Shown: positions 40,766-54,793, numbered from the stretch's first letter. The stretch is DNA of 64,000 nt from Deinobacterium chartae (GCF_014202645.1 NZ_JACHHG010000004.1:186001-250000), one strand, 5' to 3'. Translations and numbers: made by a program. Notes: generated by a model not told the origin, from the sequence alone.

Positions 40766-41233
40766 TTACACGTTGGGACGCAGCAGGTGGTGCAAACAGG
40801 GCTGATAGTTGACGCCCTGCTGAAAATCCTTGGCCAGGTCCGCAACCGACACGTCCCCGAGCACGGCCAGCAGCGCGTCACGAATGCGCTGCCACACTGC
40901 GGTGCGCGCGTGGCAGCGCGGCTCCTCGACGCAGGGCTCGTGCCAGTTCAGTGAGATGCACGACAGCGGGGCCACCGGACCGTCCACCGCACGTACCACC
41001 TCGCACAGCGAGATCAGGTGGGGTTTGCGGCTCAGAGCGTAACCGCCCCCGATTCCCTTCTTTGACTTGACGATGCCCTTGCCGCTCAGCACGGCCAGCA
41101 CCCGTACCAGATAGGGTCGGGCGATACCGGTGGACTCGCTGATCTCATCGCTGCTCACCCAGCGGTCCAGGGGCTGCGTCCCGAGATATCCCAGGGCTTG
41201 AAACGCGTAAATATCGGTGGTGGAAAGCCGCAT
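40766..41233 (-). CDS. Rrf2-family regulator with cysteine triad
   Basis: 155 residues. The N-terminal winged helix ([51 protein letters not shown]) is typical of Rrf2. Cys92, Cys101 and Cys107 (spacing 8 and 5) resemble the IscR-type iron-sulfur triad, and Cys77 and Cys146 are extra. It may sense Fe-S status, redox or sulfur, as CymR and IscR do, and probably controls the adjacent DUF4395/ABC operon. The ATG is 6 bases after TAGAAT (leaderless). Confidence 0.9.
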   Translation of the reverse strand: MRLSTTDIYAFQALGYLGTQPLDRWVSSDEISESTGIARPYLVRVLAVLSGKGIVKSKKGIGGGYALSRKPHLISLCEVVRAVDGPVAPLSCISLNWHEPCVEEPRCHARTAVWQRIRDALLAVLGDVSVADLAKDFQQGVNYQPCLHHLLRPNV

Positions 41234-41239
41234 GACCTG

Positions 41240-41245
41240 ATTCTA
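41240..41245 (-). promoter_or_regulatory. -10 box (TAGAAT) of the Rrf2 gene
   Basis: TAGAAT on the minus strand, 6 bases before the ATG at 41233. Confidence 0.5.
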
Positions 41246-41348
41246 TGCCCCCGGGCTTCCCGGATGTCCACGGCGGTGTGCACTGGCCGTCGGAGATCAC
41301 GATAGGGTAACATGTCACCTTCATTCTGAAATTCGAGGAGAATGCACC

Positions 41349-44300
41349 ATGGCGCTGACCCGTAGCAAAGACTTCTTCCTGATCGTCGGGCTTGGTGCCA
41401 TCGTCCTGCTGCATGCTGTCTGGGTTGCTTCCCTACCCACGCCGGGCGAAGTGCGAACGATCATCTCTAACTCGCTGTTTCTGATTGCCTGCTTGCTGGT
41501 GGCACTGCTGGCACTGGGCACCGCCCGCGCGCAGGAGAAACAGCGCCGGATATGGAACCGGATCGCTGCAGGCGTCATCTTCTGGGGGGTTGGAACAGGA
41601 ATTTATTTCTTTCTCGAGCTCACCGGGATCGCAGCACCGTTTCCGTCATTGGCCGACGTCTTTTACCTGTTGCTTCCGGTCTTTTTTGCCTCGGCGATCC
41701 TTCGGTATCCGCAGGAGCCGTTCAGGCGGCGTGAGCAGCTGAACCTGCTGCTGGAGATCGCCATCGTCGTGATCACCGTCGGTTTGCTGCTGTGGCAGGG
41801 GTACTACGCAGAAGTGGTTCACCAGTATCACGGTCAGCTCTTCGCGCTGATGGTGTCCAGCGCGTATCCGCTCTCGGATCTGGTCCTGCTCAGCCTGTTG
41901 CTGCTGGTGGGATTGCGCCAGCCCCTCGAGGTGCCGCGGCGCGAGGGGTACGCGCTGGGTGTGGGCCTGTTGCTGTTCGTAGCAGCCGATAACGGCTACG
42001 CCTACTTCACCGCGCAGGGCAGCTACGTTACCGGTGATCCGGTAGACCTGCTGTGGATGGGCGGTTTCTTTTGCTTTGGCCTGATGGCTTACCTCTCGGG
42101 ACAGAGGCCGGGCCGTGCGAGCCGATCAGGAGCGGGCGAAATCTGGTTGGCAGCGCGCGTTCAGGGGATGTTGCGCGCGCTGCCGTATCTGGCCGTATTG
42201 GTGTGTACGGTGCTGCTGGTCGTGCACTCTAACGGCAGGCACGAGCAGGCAATGCTGCAAGGATGTGTGCTGGTCATCGTGCTGGTGCTGGTCCGTCAGG
42301 CCCTGACCCTGCTTGAGAATCACACGCTCAACCGTTCGTTGCAGCGGGCAGTGGAGGCCGAGGCCCGGACCAGCGCGATGCTGCGCGAGCGCGAGGCCGG
42401 CTTTCGGCTGATGGCCGAGAACTCCAGCGACTTGATCTTGCGCCTGAGCCGGCGGGGCCGTCTGCTGTACGCCTCGCCCGCCGCCCGTGACCTGCTCGGG
42501 TACGCTCCCGAGGAGCTGTTGGGGTGTTCGGTGTTGGCCGCCTTGCCGCGCCACGCCCGTCTCGAGGCGGTCCGTACCCTCCAGGCCGATGCAGACATCT
42601 CGGTGCACTGCTATCCGCTGCGCCGCGCGGACGGCCGGGAGGTCTGGCTCGAGGTGACCCTGCGCAAGATTCGGGACAGCCAGGGCCAGTTGCTGGAATA
42701 CCAGGGATCGGCGCGCGACGTGACCGTCCGCAAGCTGCACGAGCGCCTCGAGGTGGACCGGCGCGACGTGCTCGAGCGCATCGCGACCGCGCAGCCGATC
42801 GCCGAGGTCATGGCGGCCCTGACCCACCTGATCGGTCAGCAGCTCCCGCAGGCCGCCAGCGCGGTCTGGAGCGTAGACGAAGGCCACCTGTGCCACCTCG
42901 CCTCGAGCGGCTTGGACCCCGCCGCACGCGCACTTCTCGAGGGGGCGCCGGTTCGCTCCCCGCAGTTGCCCGCCGCTCGGGCTGCCGCCTCGAGGAACGC
43001 GGTCTGGGGAGAGCTGGCGGGCGGATCGTGTTGGTCGTTGCCGATGCTTTCCGAGAACGCCAAGGTGCTGGGCGTGCTGGACGTGTACCCCTCCAATCCC
43101 GGTGAGCCGTCGGGCAACCAGCTCGAGGTGCTGCGTGTCGCCGCGCAGCTCGGTCAGGTGGCGCTCGAACAGGAGGAGCTGCGGGCACAGCTGGCCTACC
43201 AGGCCCGCTTTGACCAGCTGACCGGGCTGCCCAACCGCCTGTCCCTGCAAGACCGCCTGTCGGGCGCCCTGCTGGCAGCCGACCGCAGCGGGCAGCCCAG
43301 CGCGCTGCTGTTTGTGGATCTCGACCGTTTCAAACACATCAACGACACGCTCGGTCACGCGGTGGGTGACGCGCTGCTGTGCGAGGTGGCGCGCCGCATG
43401 AGTGCGTGCGTGCGCCCCGGAGACACGGTGGCGCGCATGGGGGGAGACGAGTTCGTGGTGATTTTGGAGCGCCTCGAGCGGCCCGAACAGGCCGCCGAGG
43501 TGGGGCACCGCATCGTTGCTCGGCTGGCGCAGGCGTTCAAGCTCGATCCGCACGAGCTCTACATCACGGCCAGCGTCGGCGTGAGCCTGTACCCGCGGGA
43601 CGCCTCGAGCGCCGCCGAACTGCTGCGCACCGCAGACATCGCGATGTACAGCGCCAAGCAGGCGGGCAAGAACGCGCTGCGCTTCTTCGAGGCGAGCATG
43701 AACGCCGAACTGGACGCCCAGCAGGACCTGGAGCGCCAGTTGCACCGCGCTGTGGAGCGCGGCGAATTCGAACTGAACTACCAGCCGCAGTTCGACCTGC
43801 AAACCGGTGAGCTGCGCGCTTTCGAGGCGCTGCTGCGCTGGCAGCACCCCCGCCTGGGTCCGGTGCCCCCCACCCGCTTTATTCCTGTTGCCGAAGAAGG
43901 CGGCATGATCGTCCCGATCGGCTGCTGGGTGATCGATCAGGCCTGCGCTCAACTGCGCCGCTGGCAGGACGCGGGCCTGCAGGTCCGGCTCGCTGTCAAC
44001 ATCGCCCCCCTGCAGTTCGCGCACGGCGATTTCGTGTCGAGCGTCGAAGCCGCCCTCGCGCGGTACGGCCTCGAGGGCAGCTTTCTTGAGCTGGAGCTGA
44101 ACGAGAGCGCTCTGATGACGGACCTCGAGGCCTCGGCACGTCAGCTCGCCGCTTTGAGGGCGCTGGGCGTGTCGGTGGCGGTAGACGACTTCGGCACGGG
44201 TTACTCGAGCCTGGCGTACCTCGAGCGGCTGCCGGTCAACACCCTCAAGATCGACCGCCTGTTTGTGGACGCCATGCGGAACAACCAGGGAACGCTGGTC

Positions 44301-44489
44301 GCTTCGATCATCGCGCTGGCCCACGCCATGAAGCTGCAGGTCGTGGCGGAAGGTATCGAAGGAGCCGATCAGCTCGAGGCCCTGCGGCGCATCGGGTGCG
44401 ACCTGGGACAGGGTTACCATCTGGCGCTGCCCCTGCGGGCCGATGAGGCCACTGCAGGGCTGCTCGAACGGGCTCCGGTGTCCGGCTGA
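41349..44489 (+). CDS. Membrane GGDEF-EAL protein with PAS and GAF domains
   Basis: 1046 residues. About eight N-terminal helices (9-320) form a membrane sensor; then PAS (about 350-465), a GAF-like region (475-620), GGDEF and EAL. GGDEF is intact (RMGGDEF near 698) with an RPGD inhibitory site just before it, so cyclase activity with product inhibition is possible. EAL keeps FEALLRW, the Asn in VNIAPLQF, LELNESALM, VDDFGTGYSS, LKIDRLFV, VVAEGIEG and GQGY, so phosphodiesterase activity is also possible. It is a bifunctional or switchable c-di-GMP enzyme. GAGGAG precedes the ATG; the Rrf2 gene is divergent. Confidence 0.93.
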   Translation: MALTRSKDFFLIVGLGAIVLLHAVWVASLPTPGEVRTIISNSLFLIACLLVALLALGTARAQEKQRRIWNRIAAGVIFWGVGTGIYFFLELTGIAAPFPSLADVFYLLLPVFFASAILRYPQEPFRRREQLNLLLEIAIVVITVGLLLWQGYYAEVVHQYHGQLFALMVSSAYPLSDLVLLSLLLLVGLRQPLEVPRREGYALGVGLLLFVAADNGYAYFTAQGSYVTGDPVDLLWMGGFFCFGLMAYLSGQRPGRASRSGAGEIWLAARVQGMLRALPYLAVLVCTVLLVVHSNGRHEQAMLQGCVLVIVLVLVRQALTLLENHTLNRSLQRAVEAEARTSAMLREREAGFRLMAENSSDLILRLSRRGRLLYASPAARDLLGYAPEELLGCSVLAALPRHARLEAVRTLQADADISVHCYPLRRADGREVWLEVTLRKIRDSQGQLLEYQGSARDVTVRKLHERLEVDRRDVLERIATAQPIAEVMAALTHLIGQQLPQAASAVWSVDEGHLCHLASSGLDPAARALLEGAPVRSPQLPAARAAASRNAVWGELAGGSCWSLPMLSENAKVLGVLDVYPSNPGEPSGNQLEVLRVAAQLGQVALEQEELRAQLAYQARFDQLTGLPNRLSLQDRLSGALLAADRSGQPSALLFVDLDRFKHINDTLGHAVGDALLCEVARRMSACVRPGDTVARMGGDEFVVILERLERPEQAAEVGHRIVARLAQAFKLDPHELYITASVGVSLYPRDASSAAELLRTADIAMYSAKQAGKNALRFFEASMNAELDAQQDLERQLHRAVERGEFELNYQPQFDLQTGELRAFEALLRWQHPRLGPVPPTRFIPVAEEGGMIVPIGCWVIDQACAQLRRWQDAGLQVRLAVNIAPLQFAHGDFVSSVEAALARYGLEGSFLELELNESALMTDLEASARQLAALRALGVSVAVDDFGTGYSSLAYLERLPVNTLKIDRLFVDAMRNNQGTLVASIIALAHAMKLQVVAEGIEGADQLEALRRIGCDLGQGYHLALPLRADEATAGLLERAPVSG

Positions 44490-44608
44490 GAACCGCCTGA
44501 GCCAGGCTTCTTGCCCGGACCGGGGCGTTCGGGTCCGCACCCACCTGCGTTCCTGGGCGTAAGGCTGCGCGGCTGTTACGGCCTGGCCCAACGCGAGGCC
44601 GCCGGGGG

Positions 44609-44614
44609 TAAGAT
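44609..44614 (+). promoter_or_regulatory. -10 box (TAAGAT) of uvrD
   Basis: TAAGAT, 6 bases before the GTG start; no Shine-Dalgarno sequence. Confidence 0.5.
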
Positions 44615-44620
44615 AGGCAG

Positions 44621-46846
<2,226 letters not shown>

Positions 46847-46897
46847 TCCGGCACGTTCACCCACGCGTCATCCGATCGGTTTAAACTCACTTTTCAA

Positions 46898-46920
46898 GGC
46901 GGCCCCCCAGCGGGGCCGCC
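46898..46920 (+). terminator. Hairpin after uvrD
   Basis: A 9-bp GC stem (46898-46906 with 46912-46920), 51 bases after the uvrD stop and upstream of uppP. There is no T-tract. Confidence 0.55.
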
Positions 46921-46956
46921 CATGTGAGCGCGTGAGAACGCGTCCCAGGAGTCCGC

Positions 46957-47751
46957 ATGTCTAATCCGGTCGCAGCCGCCATCTCAGGCGTCGTCGAGGG
47001 CGTCACCGAGTTCTTACCCATCTCGTCTACCGGCCACCTGATCGTCACCTCGGCCGTTTTGAACTATCAGACCACCGGAGCGTTCGAAGTCATCATCCAG
47101 ATCGGGGCAATTTTCGCGGTGCTGTGGTTTTACCGCCTGCAGCTCGTGCAGCAGGCGCGGCAACTGTCCACGCACGCCGAGGTCCGGCGCTTCTGGCTGG
47201 GCGTGATCGTGGCTTTCCTGCCCGCTGCGGCCATCGGTTTCCTGCTGGGCGACTTCATCGAGCGGGTGCTGTTCTCGCCGCAGGTCGTGGCGGTGTCCCT
47301 GATCGTAGGCGGCATCGTGCTGTGGATCGTGGAGTCCCGCCCGCGTACCCCGGTGACCCAGGAGGCGACCCAGATCACCCTGCGCCAGTCGCTGATCATC
47401 GGCTTGGCACAGCTCTGTGCGCTGGTTCCGGGCGTGTCGCGCTCGGCGTCTACCATCGTGGGCGGCATGCTGACCGGCCTGAGCCGCCCGGCTGCCACCA
47501 CTTTCTCGTTTTACCTCTCGATCCCCACCTTGGGCGGGGCCTCGCTGTACTCGCTGCTCAAGGACTGGGATGCCATTCGCACGCAAGGCTTTGCTGACAT
47601 CGCCATCGGCATGGTGACCTCGTTTGTGGTGGCCCTGCTGGCCATCGGTTGGCTGCTGCGTTTCATCTCCAAGAACGACTTTAAGGGCTTTGCGGTTTAC
47701 CGCATCATCGCCGGAACCGTCATTCTGGTGTTCTTCGCACTGCGCGGCTGA
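46957..47751 (+). CDS. uppP: Undecaprenyl-diphosphatase
   Basis: 264 residues. It recycles undecaprenyl-PP for peptidoglycan synthesis and gives bacitracin tolerance. GVVEGVTEFLPISSTGHLI and PGVSRSASTIVGGMLTGLSR are the two active-site motifs, in a protein of about 7-8 helices. AGGAG lies upstream of the ATG. It is a single gene between hairpins. Confidence 0.96.
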   Translation: MSNPVAAAISGVVEGVTEFLPISSTGHLIVTSAVLNYQTTGAFEVIIQIGAIFAVLWFYRLQLVQQARQLSTHAEVRRFWLGVIVAFLPAAAIGFLLGDFIERVLFSPQVVAVSLIVGGIVLWIVESRPRTPVTQEATQITLRQSLIIGLAQLCALVPGVSRSASTIVGGMLTGLSRPAATTFSFYLSIPTLGGASLYSLLKDWDAIRTQGFADIAIGMVTSFVVALLAIGWLLRFISKNDFKGFAVYRIIAGTVILVFFALRG

Positions 47752-47756
47752 AGCTC

Positions 47757-47802
47757 GCGATAAACACCGGGAGGGGATGAGGCCCCTTCCGGTGTTTATC
47801 GC
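47757..47802 (+). terminator. Hairpin after uppP
   Basis: A 14-bp stem (47757-47770 with 47789-47802) continued by GGGG/CCCC around ATGAGG; it starts 6 bases past the uppP stop. No T-tract follows. Confidence 0.65.
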
Positions 47803-48089
47803 AGCCCGTGGAGGCGTTCAATAAGAGGGTGCCTTCCGGACGTAGTTTGCAGAAATATTTCTGCTACTTGTCAAGGGCATGGTCTGGTACGGCGACGCAG
47901 TGTCCTTGTGTACGGCGTCCGTCGGTGCCCGGATCCGTGGAGTGGTGATGCCGCCCGGCGGCATCACCTGAAACGGCCCTGTGCAGCGATTTCGCATCGA
48001 ACCTCCGCGGGTAGGGGTGGGGCGAGATGCCGCAGTGTGCGTGAACAGGTCTGAACGCAGCCTGAAATCGGATGGACATCCAAAGTCAA
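47803..48089. other. Intergenic region with a palindrome
   Basis: No gene can be supported. It contains a 12-bp perfect inverted repeat at 47944-47968 (one central base). A minus-strand frame over 47864-48079 lacks a ribosome site or family features. Confidence 0.4.
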
Positions 48090-48120
48090 GGCTCCTCGAG
48101 GACGTCACCCTCGAGGAGCC
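48090..48120 (-). terminator. Terminator after the lipoprotein gene
   Basis: A 12-bp stem (48090-48101 with 48109-48120), both arms carrying CTCGAG, 33 bases past the minus-strand gene stop; TTGACTTTGG follows. Confidence 0.6.
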
Positions 48121-48152
48121 GCAGGCAGGGTTGAGTTAAGGAGGGCAGGGCC

Positions 48153-48827
48153 TTATTGAACGTTCCAGACGAAATCAGTCAGGCGGTCACCGGTACGGGC
48201 GTCAGCGGTGATCTCGATGCCGTCCTTCTGTTGCCTGCTGATAGCGCTGGTGTACAACAGATTCCAGCCTTTGCGGAAATCCGCGGACATTTTGACGGTG
48301 AGTTGGGTTTTGGGGAGCTGCGAGGTGCAGGTGATCTCGCCTTCGATGTGCACGTCGCGGTCCACGTAGTACACGCCCGTGCCGCGCGTGTTGATGGTCT
48401 CATCAAAGTTGATCAGGAAAGCCGGAACCGGGGAAAGCTGTGCGGTCTTCCCAACGTTTTTGATATCCAGCTCCAGGGTGGCCATTCCACCTTTGGCACC
48501 AGGAGTGCTGCGCTTGAAGCTATTTTGGCAGCTCAGTTCTATGTCCGAGGAGACCAGCAGCTCGTCGGTCAGGGGAATGGGCTCAATTTTGCCCGAGTTT
48601 GGCAGCTCGACTTTGAAATTGCCGTTGGCGTCAACTGCCCCCGGGATTCCAGCAACGAACAGCAGGCCGCTGGTGCCTGCTTCCCAGTTCACGAACCGTC
48701 CCTCGAGGATGGCGGGTTCACCCAGGGCAGAGGCCGGAACCGAGGGCGTGGGTGGGTTGTTGGGGCAGGCGGTAAGCAGCGAGGCGCAGGTAACAAGGCC
48801 GGCAGTCAGGATCACAGAACGCTTCAT
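48153..48827 (-). CDS. Lipoprotein of unknown function, paralog 1
   Basis: 224 residues. Signal peptide with lipobox LLTAC; a short Pro-rich spacer; then an LEGRFVNWEAG block and a C-terminal VYYVDRDVHIEGEITC and FRKGWNLLYTS. It shares this layout with the upstream lipoprotein at 48978-49691 (LEGQISNWESG; WVYADQDVTLSGKGECT; LLQGWNSLRQE). The family is not known to me; beta-rich, with two conserved Cys. The ATG is decided by GAGGTTCTC. The pair is a local duplication. Confidence 0.72.
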   Translation of the reverse strand: MKRSVILTAGLVTCASLLTACPNNPPTPSVPASALGEPAILEGRFVNWEAGTSGLLFVAGIPGAVDANGNFKVELPNSGKIEPIPLTDELLVSSDIELSCQNSFKRSTPGAKGGMATLELDIKNVGKTAQLSPVPAFLINFDETINTRGTGVYYVDRDVHIEGEITCTSQLPKTQLTVKMSADFRKGWNLLYTSAISRQQKDGIEITADARTGDRLTDFVWNVQ

Positions 48828-48935
48828 GAGAACCTCGAGTTGAAAGGCGTGGCCGTCTGGGACGCTGTATTTCAGCGACGCGCTCATTGTGCTGCGAGGG
48901 GCTTGAAAACACTCTGGATGCCGCCTGAAAACAAA

Positions 48936-48962
48936 AACGGCCGGTTCCCGCGACCGGCCGTT
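48936..48962 (-). terminator. Rho-independent terminator after lipoprotein paralog 2
   Basis: A 10-bp GC stem (48936-48945 with 48953-48962) followed on the minus strand by TTTTTGTTTT. It ends transcription before paralog 1, which therefore has its own promoter. Confidence 0.82.
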
Positions 48963-48977
48963 GGTGGGCGCTGTGGG

Positions 48978-49691
48978 TCAGGGTTGCTGCGGTAACCAGT
49001 CGCGGAAGTTGACCCGTTTCCAGGTCCAGCCGGGCTCGTTGTGGGCGCTGCTCAGTTGGGCGTCGAGCGTGATGGCGGGCTGAGGTAGCAGGGTCAGCGA
49101 CGCGCGGGCTTCCTGGCGCAGGCTGTTCCAGCCCTGCAGCAGGCGGGCGTTGAGCTTGAGGGTGACGCGGAGCGGCAGCGGCAGTTCCTCGAGGGTGACC
49201 GTGCACTCTCCCTTCCCGCTCAGGGTGACGTCTTGGTCGGCGTACACCCACTGCTGGCTGTTAAAGGTCACGCCCGGCAGCGGGACCTTGGGAATTTCGC
49301 TGCCCAGCAGCAAGGGAGCGCTGCCGCCGGGAGAGCGGGCCTCGAGGGTGACCACGGCGACGCGGGCCAGCGGAGCGCTGCTGGTCAGCTCTTGAAGTCC
49401 GCAGTTCACGGGCAGCAGTTTCAGGTCGGGGACCGGGGCCAGGGGCAGCAGCGCGTGGCCGGCGCTGCCCTTGACCTCGAGGCGAAACCGGCCTTGCGCG
49501 TCGATGGTGGCGGTGTTCTGCCCGGTGACGGCTTGGCCGGTCTGGCCGGATTCCCAGTTGCTGATCTGGCCCTCGAGGATCAGGGTCTCTCCGATGTGGG
49601 CCGCCTGGGCCGGGGTTTGAGGGGCAGGAGTGCCGCAGGCTGCGAGCAGGCCGAGGGTCAGTGGGGCGAGCAGGGCAGGGTGGGGTTTCAT
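48978..49691 (-). CDS. Lipoprotein of unknown function, paralog 2
   Basis: 237 residues. Signal peptide with lipobox LLAAC; body with LEGQISNWESG, two Cys and a closing GWTWKRVNFRDWLPQQP. It matches paralog 1 in order and spacing of blocks. The function is unknown, but the two may bind the same kind of ligand at the cell envelope. AGGAG lies upstream of the ATG. A TATAGT box on the minus strand (49750-49755) is a possible promoter. Confidence 0.72.
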   Translation of the reverse strand: MKPHPALLAPLTLGLLAACGTPAPQTPAQAAHIGETLILEGQISNWESGQTGQAVTGQNTATIDAQGRFRLEVKGSAGHALLPLAPVPDLKLLPVNCGLQELTSSAPLARVAVVTLEARSPGGSAPLLLGSEIPKVPLPGVTFNSQQWVYADQDVTLSGKGECTVTLEELPLPLRVTLKLNARLLQGWNSLRQEARASLTLLPQPAITLDAQLSSAHNEPGWTWKRVNFRDWLPQQP

Positions 49692-49871
49692 CGGGTCTCC
49701 TGAATAGAGGTGCGTAGATTTTGGTTTAACGGGTGCGGATTTCTTATTTACTATAGATGACTTTTAATAGATGATGCTGTGAATCTGTATTTCCGGGGTG
49801 TTATCATTTAACGAACGACAAAGCCGGCTGAACTTGCTGACTTCCTTCCAATCGCGGTTTCTCCGGGATGC

Positions 49872-49877
49872 TACAGT
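49872..49877 (+). promoter_or_regulatory. -10 box (TACAGT) of tsaD
   Basis: TACAGT, 6 bases before the GTG start at 49884. Confidence 0.5.
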
Positions 49878-49883
49878 GACGCC

Positions 49884-50921
49884 GTGAGCAGCAAGCCCCC
49901 CCTGATCCTCGGCATCGACACCTCCTGCGACGACACCGGCGTCGGCCTCGTGGCCCTCGAGGACGGTGGACCGCGCGTGCTGGCAAACGCGGTCTACAGC
50001 CAGAGCGTTCACCGCAGCTACGGTGGCGTGATGCCCGAACTGGCCAGCCGCGAGCACGTCGAACGCATCCGACCCACCCTGGACGCGGCCCTCGAGGAGG
50101 CCGGCGTGCGCCTGCAAGATGTCACGCTGGTGGCCGCCACCCGGGGCCCCGGACTGGTGGGTGCGCTGCTGGTCGGCCTGACCTACGCCAAGGGCTTGGC
50201 GCAGGGCCTGGGCGTTCCCTTCCGGGCCGTGCACCACCTCGAGGGCCACATCGCGGCTGCGGCCGCCGAGGGTGAGCCGCTCGAGTATCCGCACCTGGCG
50301 CTGGTGGTCTCGGGCGGGCACACCCACCTGTTCGACGTGCACGGCCCCGGCGACTACCGCCTGGTCGGGGCAACCCGAGATGATGCGGCCGGCGAGGCCT
50401 TCGACAAGGTGGCGCGCCTGATCGGGCTGGGCTACCCGGGTGGCCCGGCCATCTCGCGCGCCGCCGAGAACGGGGATGCCTCGGCGGTCGAACTGCCCCG
50501 TCCGCTGCAGGGCCAGAAGGGCTTTGACTTCTCGTTCAGCGGCCTCAAGACCGCCGCTCTGCTGGCCCACCGCGCCGGAGCGCGGCCCGAGGACCTCGCA
50601 GCGGCCTTCCAGGCCCGCGCGGTGGAGGCGCTGGTCACCACCACCCGCCGCGCCGCCGTCGCTCTGGAGCGCCGCGCCATCGTGGTCTCGGGCGGTGTGG
50701 CCGCCAACCGCGCACTGCGCGAGGCTTTTGCGGACACTGCGCGCCGTTACCGCCTCGAGGTGCGCTTTCCGCCCGGCCGTCTGAACACCGATAACGGTGC
50801 CATGATCGCGCTCTCAGCCCTGCGCTTCCTGCACGATTCCGCTTCGGACGCGGACTTCGAGGCGGACGCCGAGGCCTACCTGCCGCTGGCCGCTGGACCT
50901 GCGCCTGCTTCCCTGCGCTGA
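49884..50921 (+). CDS. tsaD: tRNA threonylcarbamoyladenosine biosynthesis protein TsaD
   Basis: 345 residues. It transfers threonylcarbamoyl to A37 of ANN-decoding tRNAs with TsaB and TsaE. GIDTSCDDTGVGLV, PELASREHVERI (metal His region), VSGGHTHLF, DDAAGEAFDKVARL and VVSGGVAANRALRE are conserved. GTG start after TACAGT, leaderless. The partner genes are elsewhere. Confidence 0.96.
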   Translation: MSSKPPLILGIDTSCDDTGVGLVALEDGGPRVLANAVYSQSVHRSYGGVMPELASREHVERIRPTLDAALEEAGVRLQDVTLVAATRGPGLVGALLVGLTYAKGLAQGLGVPFRAVHHLEGHIAAAAAEGEPLEYPHLALVVSGGHTHLFDVHGPGDYRLVGATRDDAAGEAFDKVARLIGLGYPGGPAISRAAENGDASAVELPRPLQGQKGFDFSFSGLKTAALLAHRAGARPEDLAAAFQARAVEALVTTTRRAAVALERRAIVVSGGVAANRALREAFADTARRYRLEVRFPPGRLNTDNGAMIALSALRFLHDSASDADFEADAEAYLPLAAGPAPASLR

Positions 50922-50982
50922 GCAGGCCCGCTGGGTCTGAATTTCTGGATGGAAACGCAGAATGCCGCGCTCTGCCGTGGAG

Positions 50983-50988
50983 TATAGT
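50983..50988 (+). promoter_or_regulatory. -10 box (TATAGT) of secA
   Basis: TATAGT, 8 bases before the secA ATG; GAGGA between could also serve as a ribosome site on a longer transcript. Confidence 0.45.
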
Positions 50989-50996
50989 GAGGACTA

Positions 50997-53612
<2,616 letters not shown>

Positions 53613-53626
53613 GCCCTTAAGGAACG

Positions 53627-53668
53627 TCAGCAGGAGCGGGCGCCCATGGGCGCCCGCTCCTGCTGACA
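53627..53668. terminator. Bidirectional hairpin between convergent secA and lipoprotein genes
   Basis: Two perfect 20-base arms (53627-53646 with 53649-53668) separated by AT, 14 bases past secA and just before the end of the convergent gene. Confidence 0.65.
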
Positions 53669-53676
53669 TAAGGCGC

Positions 53677-54648
53677 TTAGTCGATCAGCGCCGTGACCTC
53701 GAGGACGGCGGGGTTCTGCGGGTCCTCGCCGGTGCTAAAGATGACGGCATCGATGCCTCCGTCGGCGATGACCAGAGGATTACGCACCAGCCGAAACTGC
53801 ACCAGCCCGAAGTTCTCGCCGTTCTGGGCCGCTTCTCGGTAAGCGTCGGTGACGTCCTTGCTGCGGAGGCCCTGAGTGCTGCTCGAGGAAATTACGCCCA
53901 GGTCTGCTTTGGGCAGCAGGTCACGGTCGCTGGCATCGAGTTCTTCGCCGTACGTGACGTGCTCGAGGTGGACTTTAGCACCGCCTTCGAAGGGTTGGCC
54001 AAAGCTGGCACCCTGGTATACTCGGAAGGTCGCAGCCAAAACTTCGGCGTTTTCGGGCAGTTCGTTGACACCGAAGGTGTAAAAGCCCATTTGTGCGATG
54101 TCGTTGGCAATATCGCCCACAGCCACGCTGTTTCCTTGCAAAATGACCGTGTCCTGATCGCTGAAGCGCACCGAGCCGTCGAGCTTGGCTTGTGATACCT
54201 GACGCTTGATGTATTTGAGGGCGGTTCGGAAATTGCTTACAAAGCTCTCCGGGAGGGTGTTACCGCTCTGGTCACGGGCACCCTGGGTGAGCGCAAAGTC
54301 GTACTCCGAGCGGGGAGTGTTGAGGTCATCACCCACCGCGTACTCGAGGGCTTTTTTGGGAGTGATGGTCAGGGTCTGGTCGTTGTTGCTCCACTCAAAA
54401 GTGACCTCTTGCGGGGTGATGCCGGAGCGCTGCGAGGCGTAGGCAGCTTCGGTCGCTGCCCGATCCATCGGTTCGCTGAAGGTGAAGCGGATGGGGGTGT
54501 CCGCACGTACCCCCTTGCTGCCCGGAGTCGGAGAAACCGAAACTACGTGCGGGGACGTGGTGTCTTTGGGCTGGTTGTTTCCTTCCGGATCACATCCGGC
54601 GAGCAGGGCACTCAGACCAAGGGCGGCAGTCAGCAGGTACTTGCGCAT
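53677..54648 (-). CDS. Lipoprotein with SbsA-type Ig-like domain
   Basis: 323 residues. Signal peptide with lipobox LLAGC (MRKYLLTAALGLSALLAGC); then TTSPHVVSVSPTPGSKGV and TPIRFTFSEPMD, the N-terminal strand pattern of an SbsA/Big_5 Ig-like domain (about 31-130). The C-terminal 190 residues (LAATFRVYQGASFG; LVQFRLVRNPLVIADGG) resemble DNRLRE-type jelly-roll sequences in secreted proteins. It is probably a cell-surface protein. Ribosome site AGGAGG with a 6-base spacer. Confidence 0.8.
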   Translation of the reverse strand: MRKYLLTAALGLSALLAGCDPEGNNQPKDTTSPHVVSVSPTPGSKGVRADTPIRFTFSEPMDRAATEAAYASQRSGITPQEVTFEWSNNDQTLTITPKKALEYAVGDDLNTPRSEYDFALTQGARDQSGNTLPESFVSNFRTALKYIKRQVSQAKLDGSVRFSDQDTVILQGNSVAVGDIANDIAQMGFYTFGVNELPENAEVLAATFRVYQGASFGQPFEGGAKVHLEHVTYGEELDASDRDLLPKADLGVISSSSTQGLRSKDVTDAYREAAQNGENFGLVQFRLVRNPLVIADGGIDAVIFSTGEDPQNPAVLEVTALID

Positions 54649-54766
54649 ACATTTCCTCCTGGGTCGCTGTCCGCGACCGTGTTTGAGATGCATGCATGCT
54701 AGGGGACCCCCCCTGAAACCGCTCTGAAACGTTGCTGAAAACGGGAAATCCGGAAACTAAAAACAA

Positions 54767-54793
54767 AACCGGAGGGGAAACGCCCCTCCGGTT
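54767..54793 (-). terminator. Rho-independent terminator after ribF
   Basis: An 11-bp stem (54767-54777 with 54783-54793, loop AAACG) followed on the minus strand by TTTTGTTTTT. Confidence 0.82.

Noticed and set aside
47864-48079. Minus-strand frame of 71 codons in the uppP/lipoprotein gap
   Set aside because: No ribosome site, no hydrophobic pattern and it crosses an extragenic palindrome.
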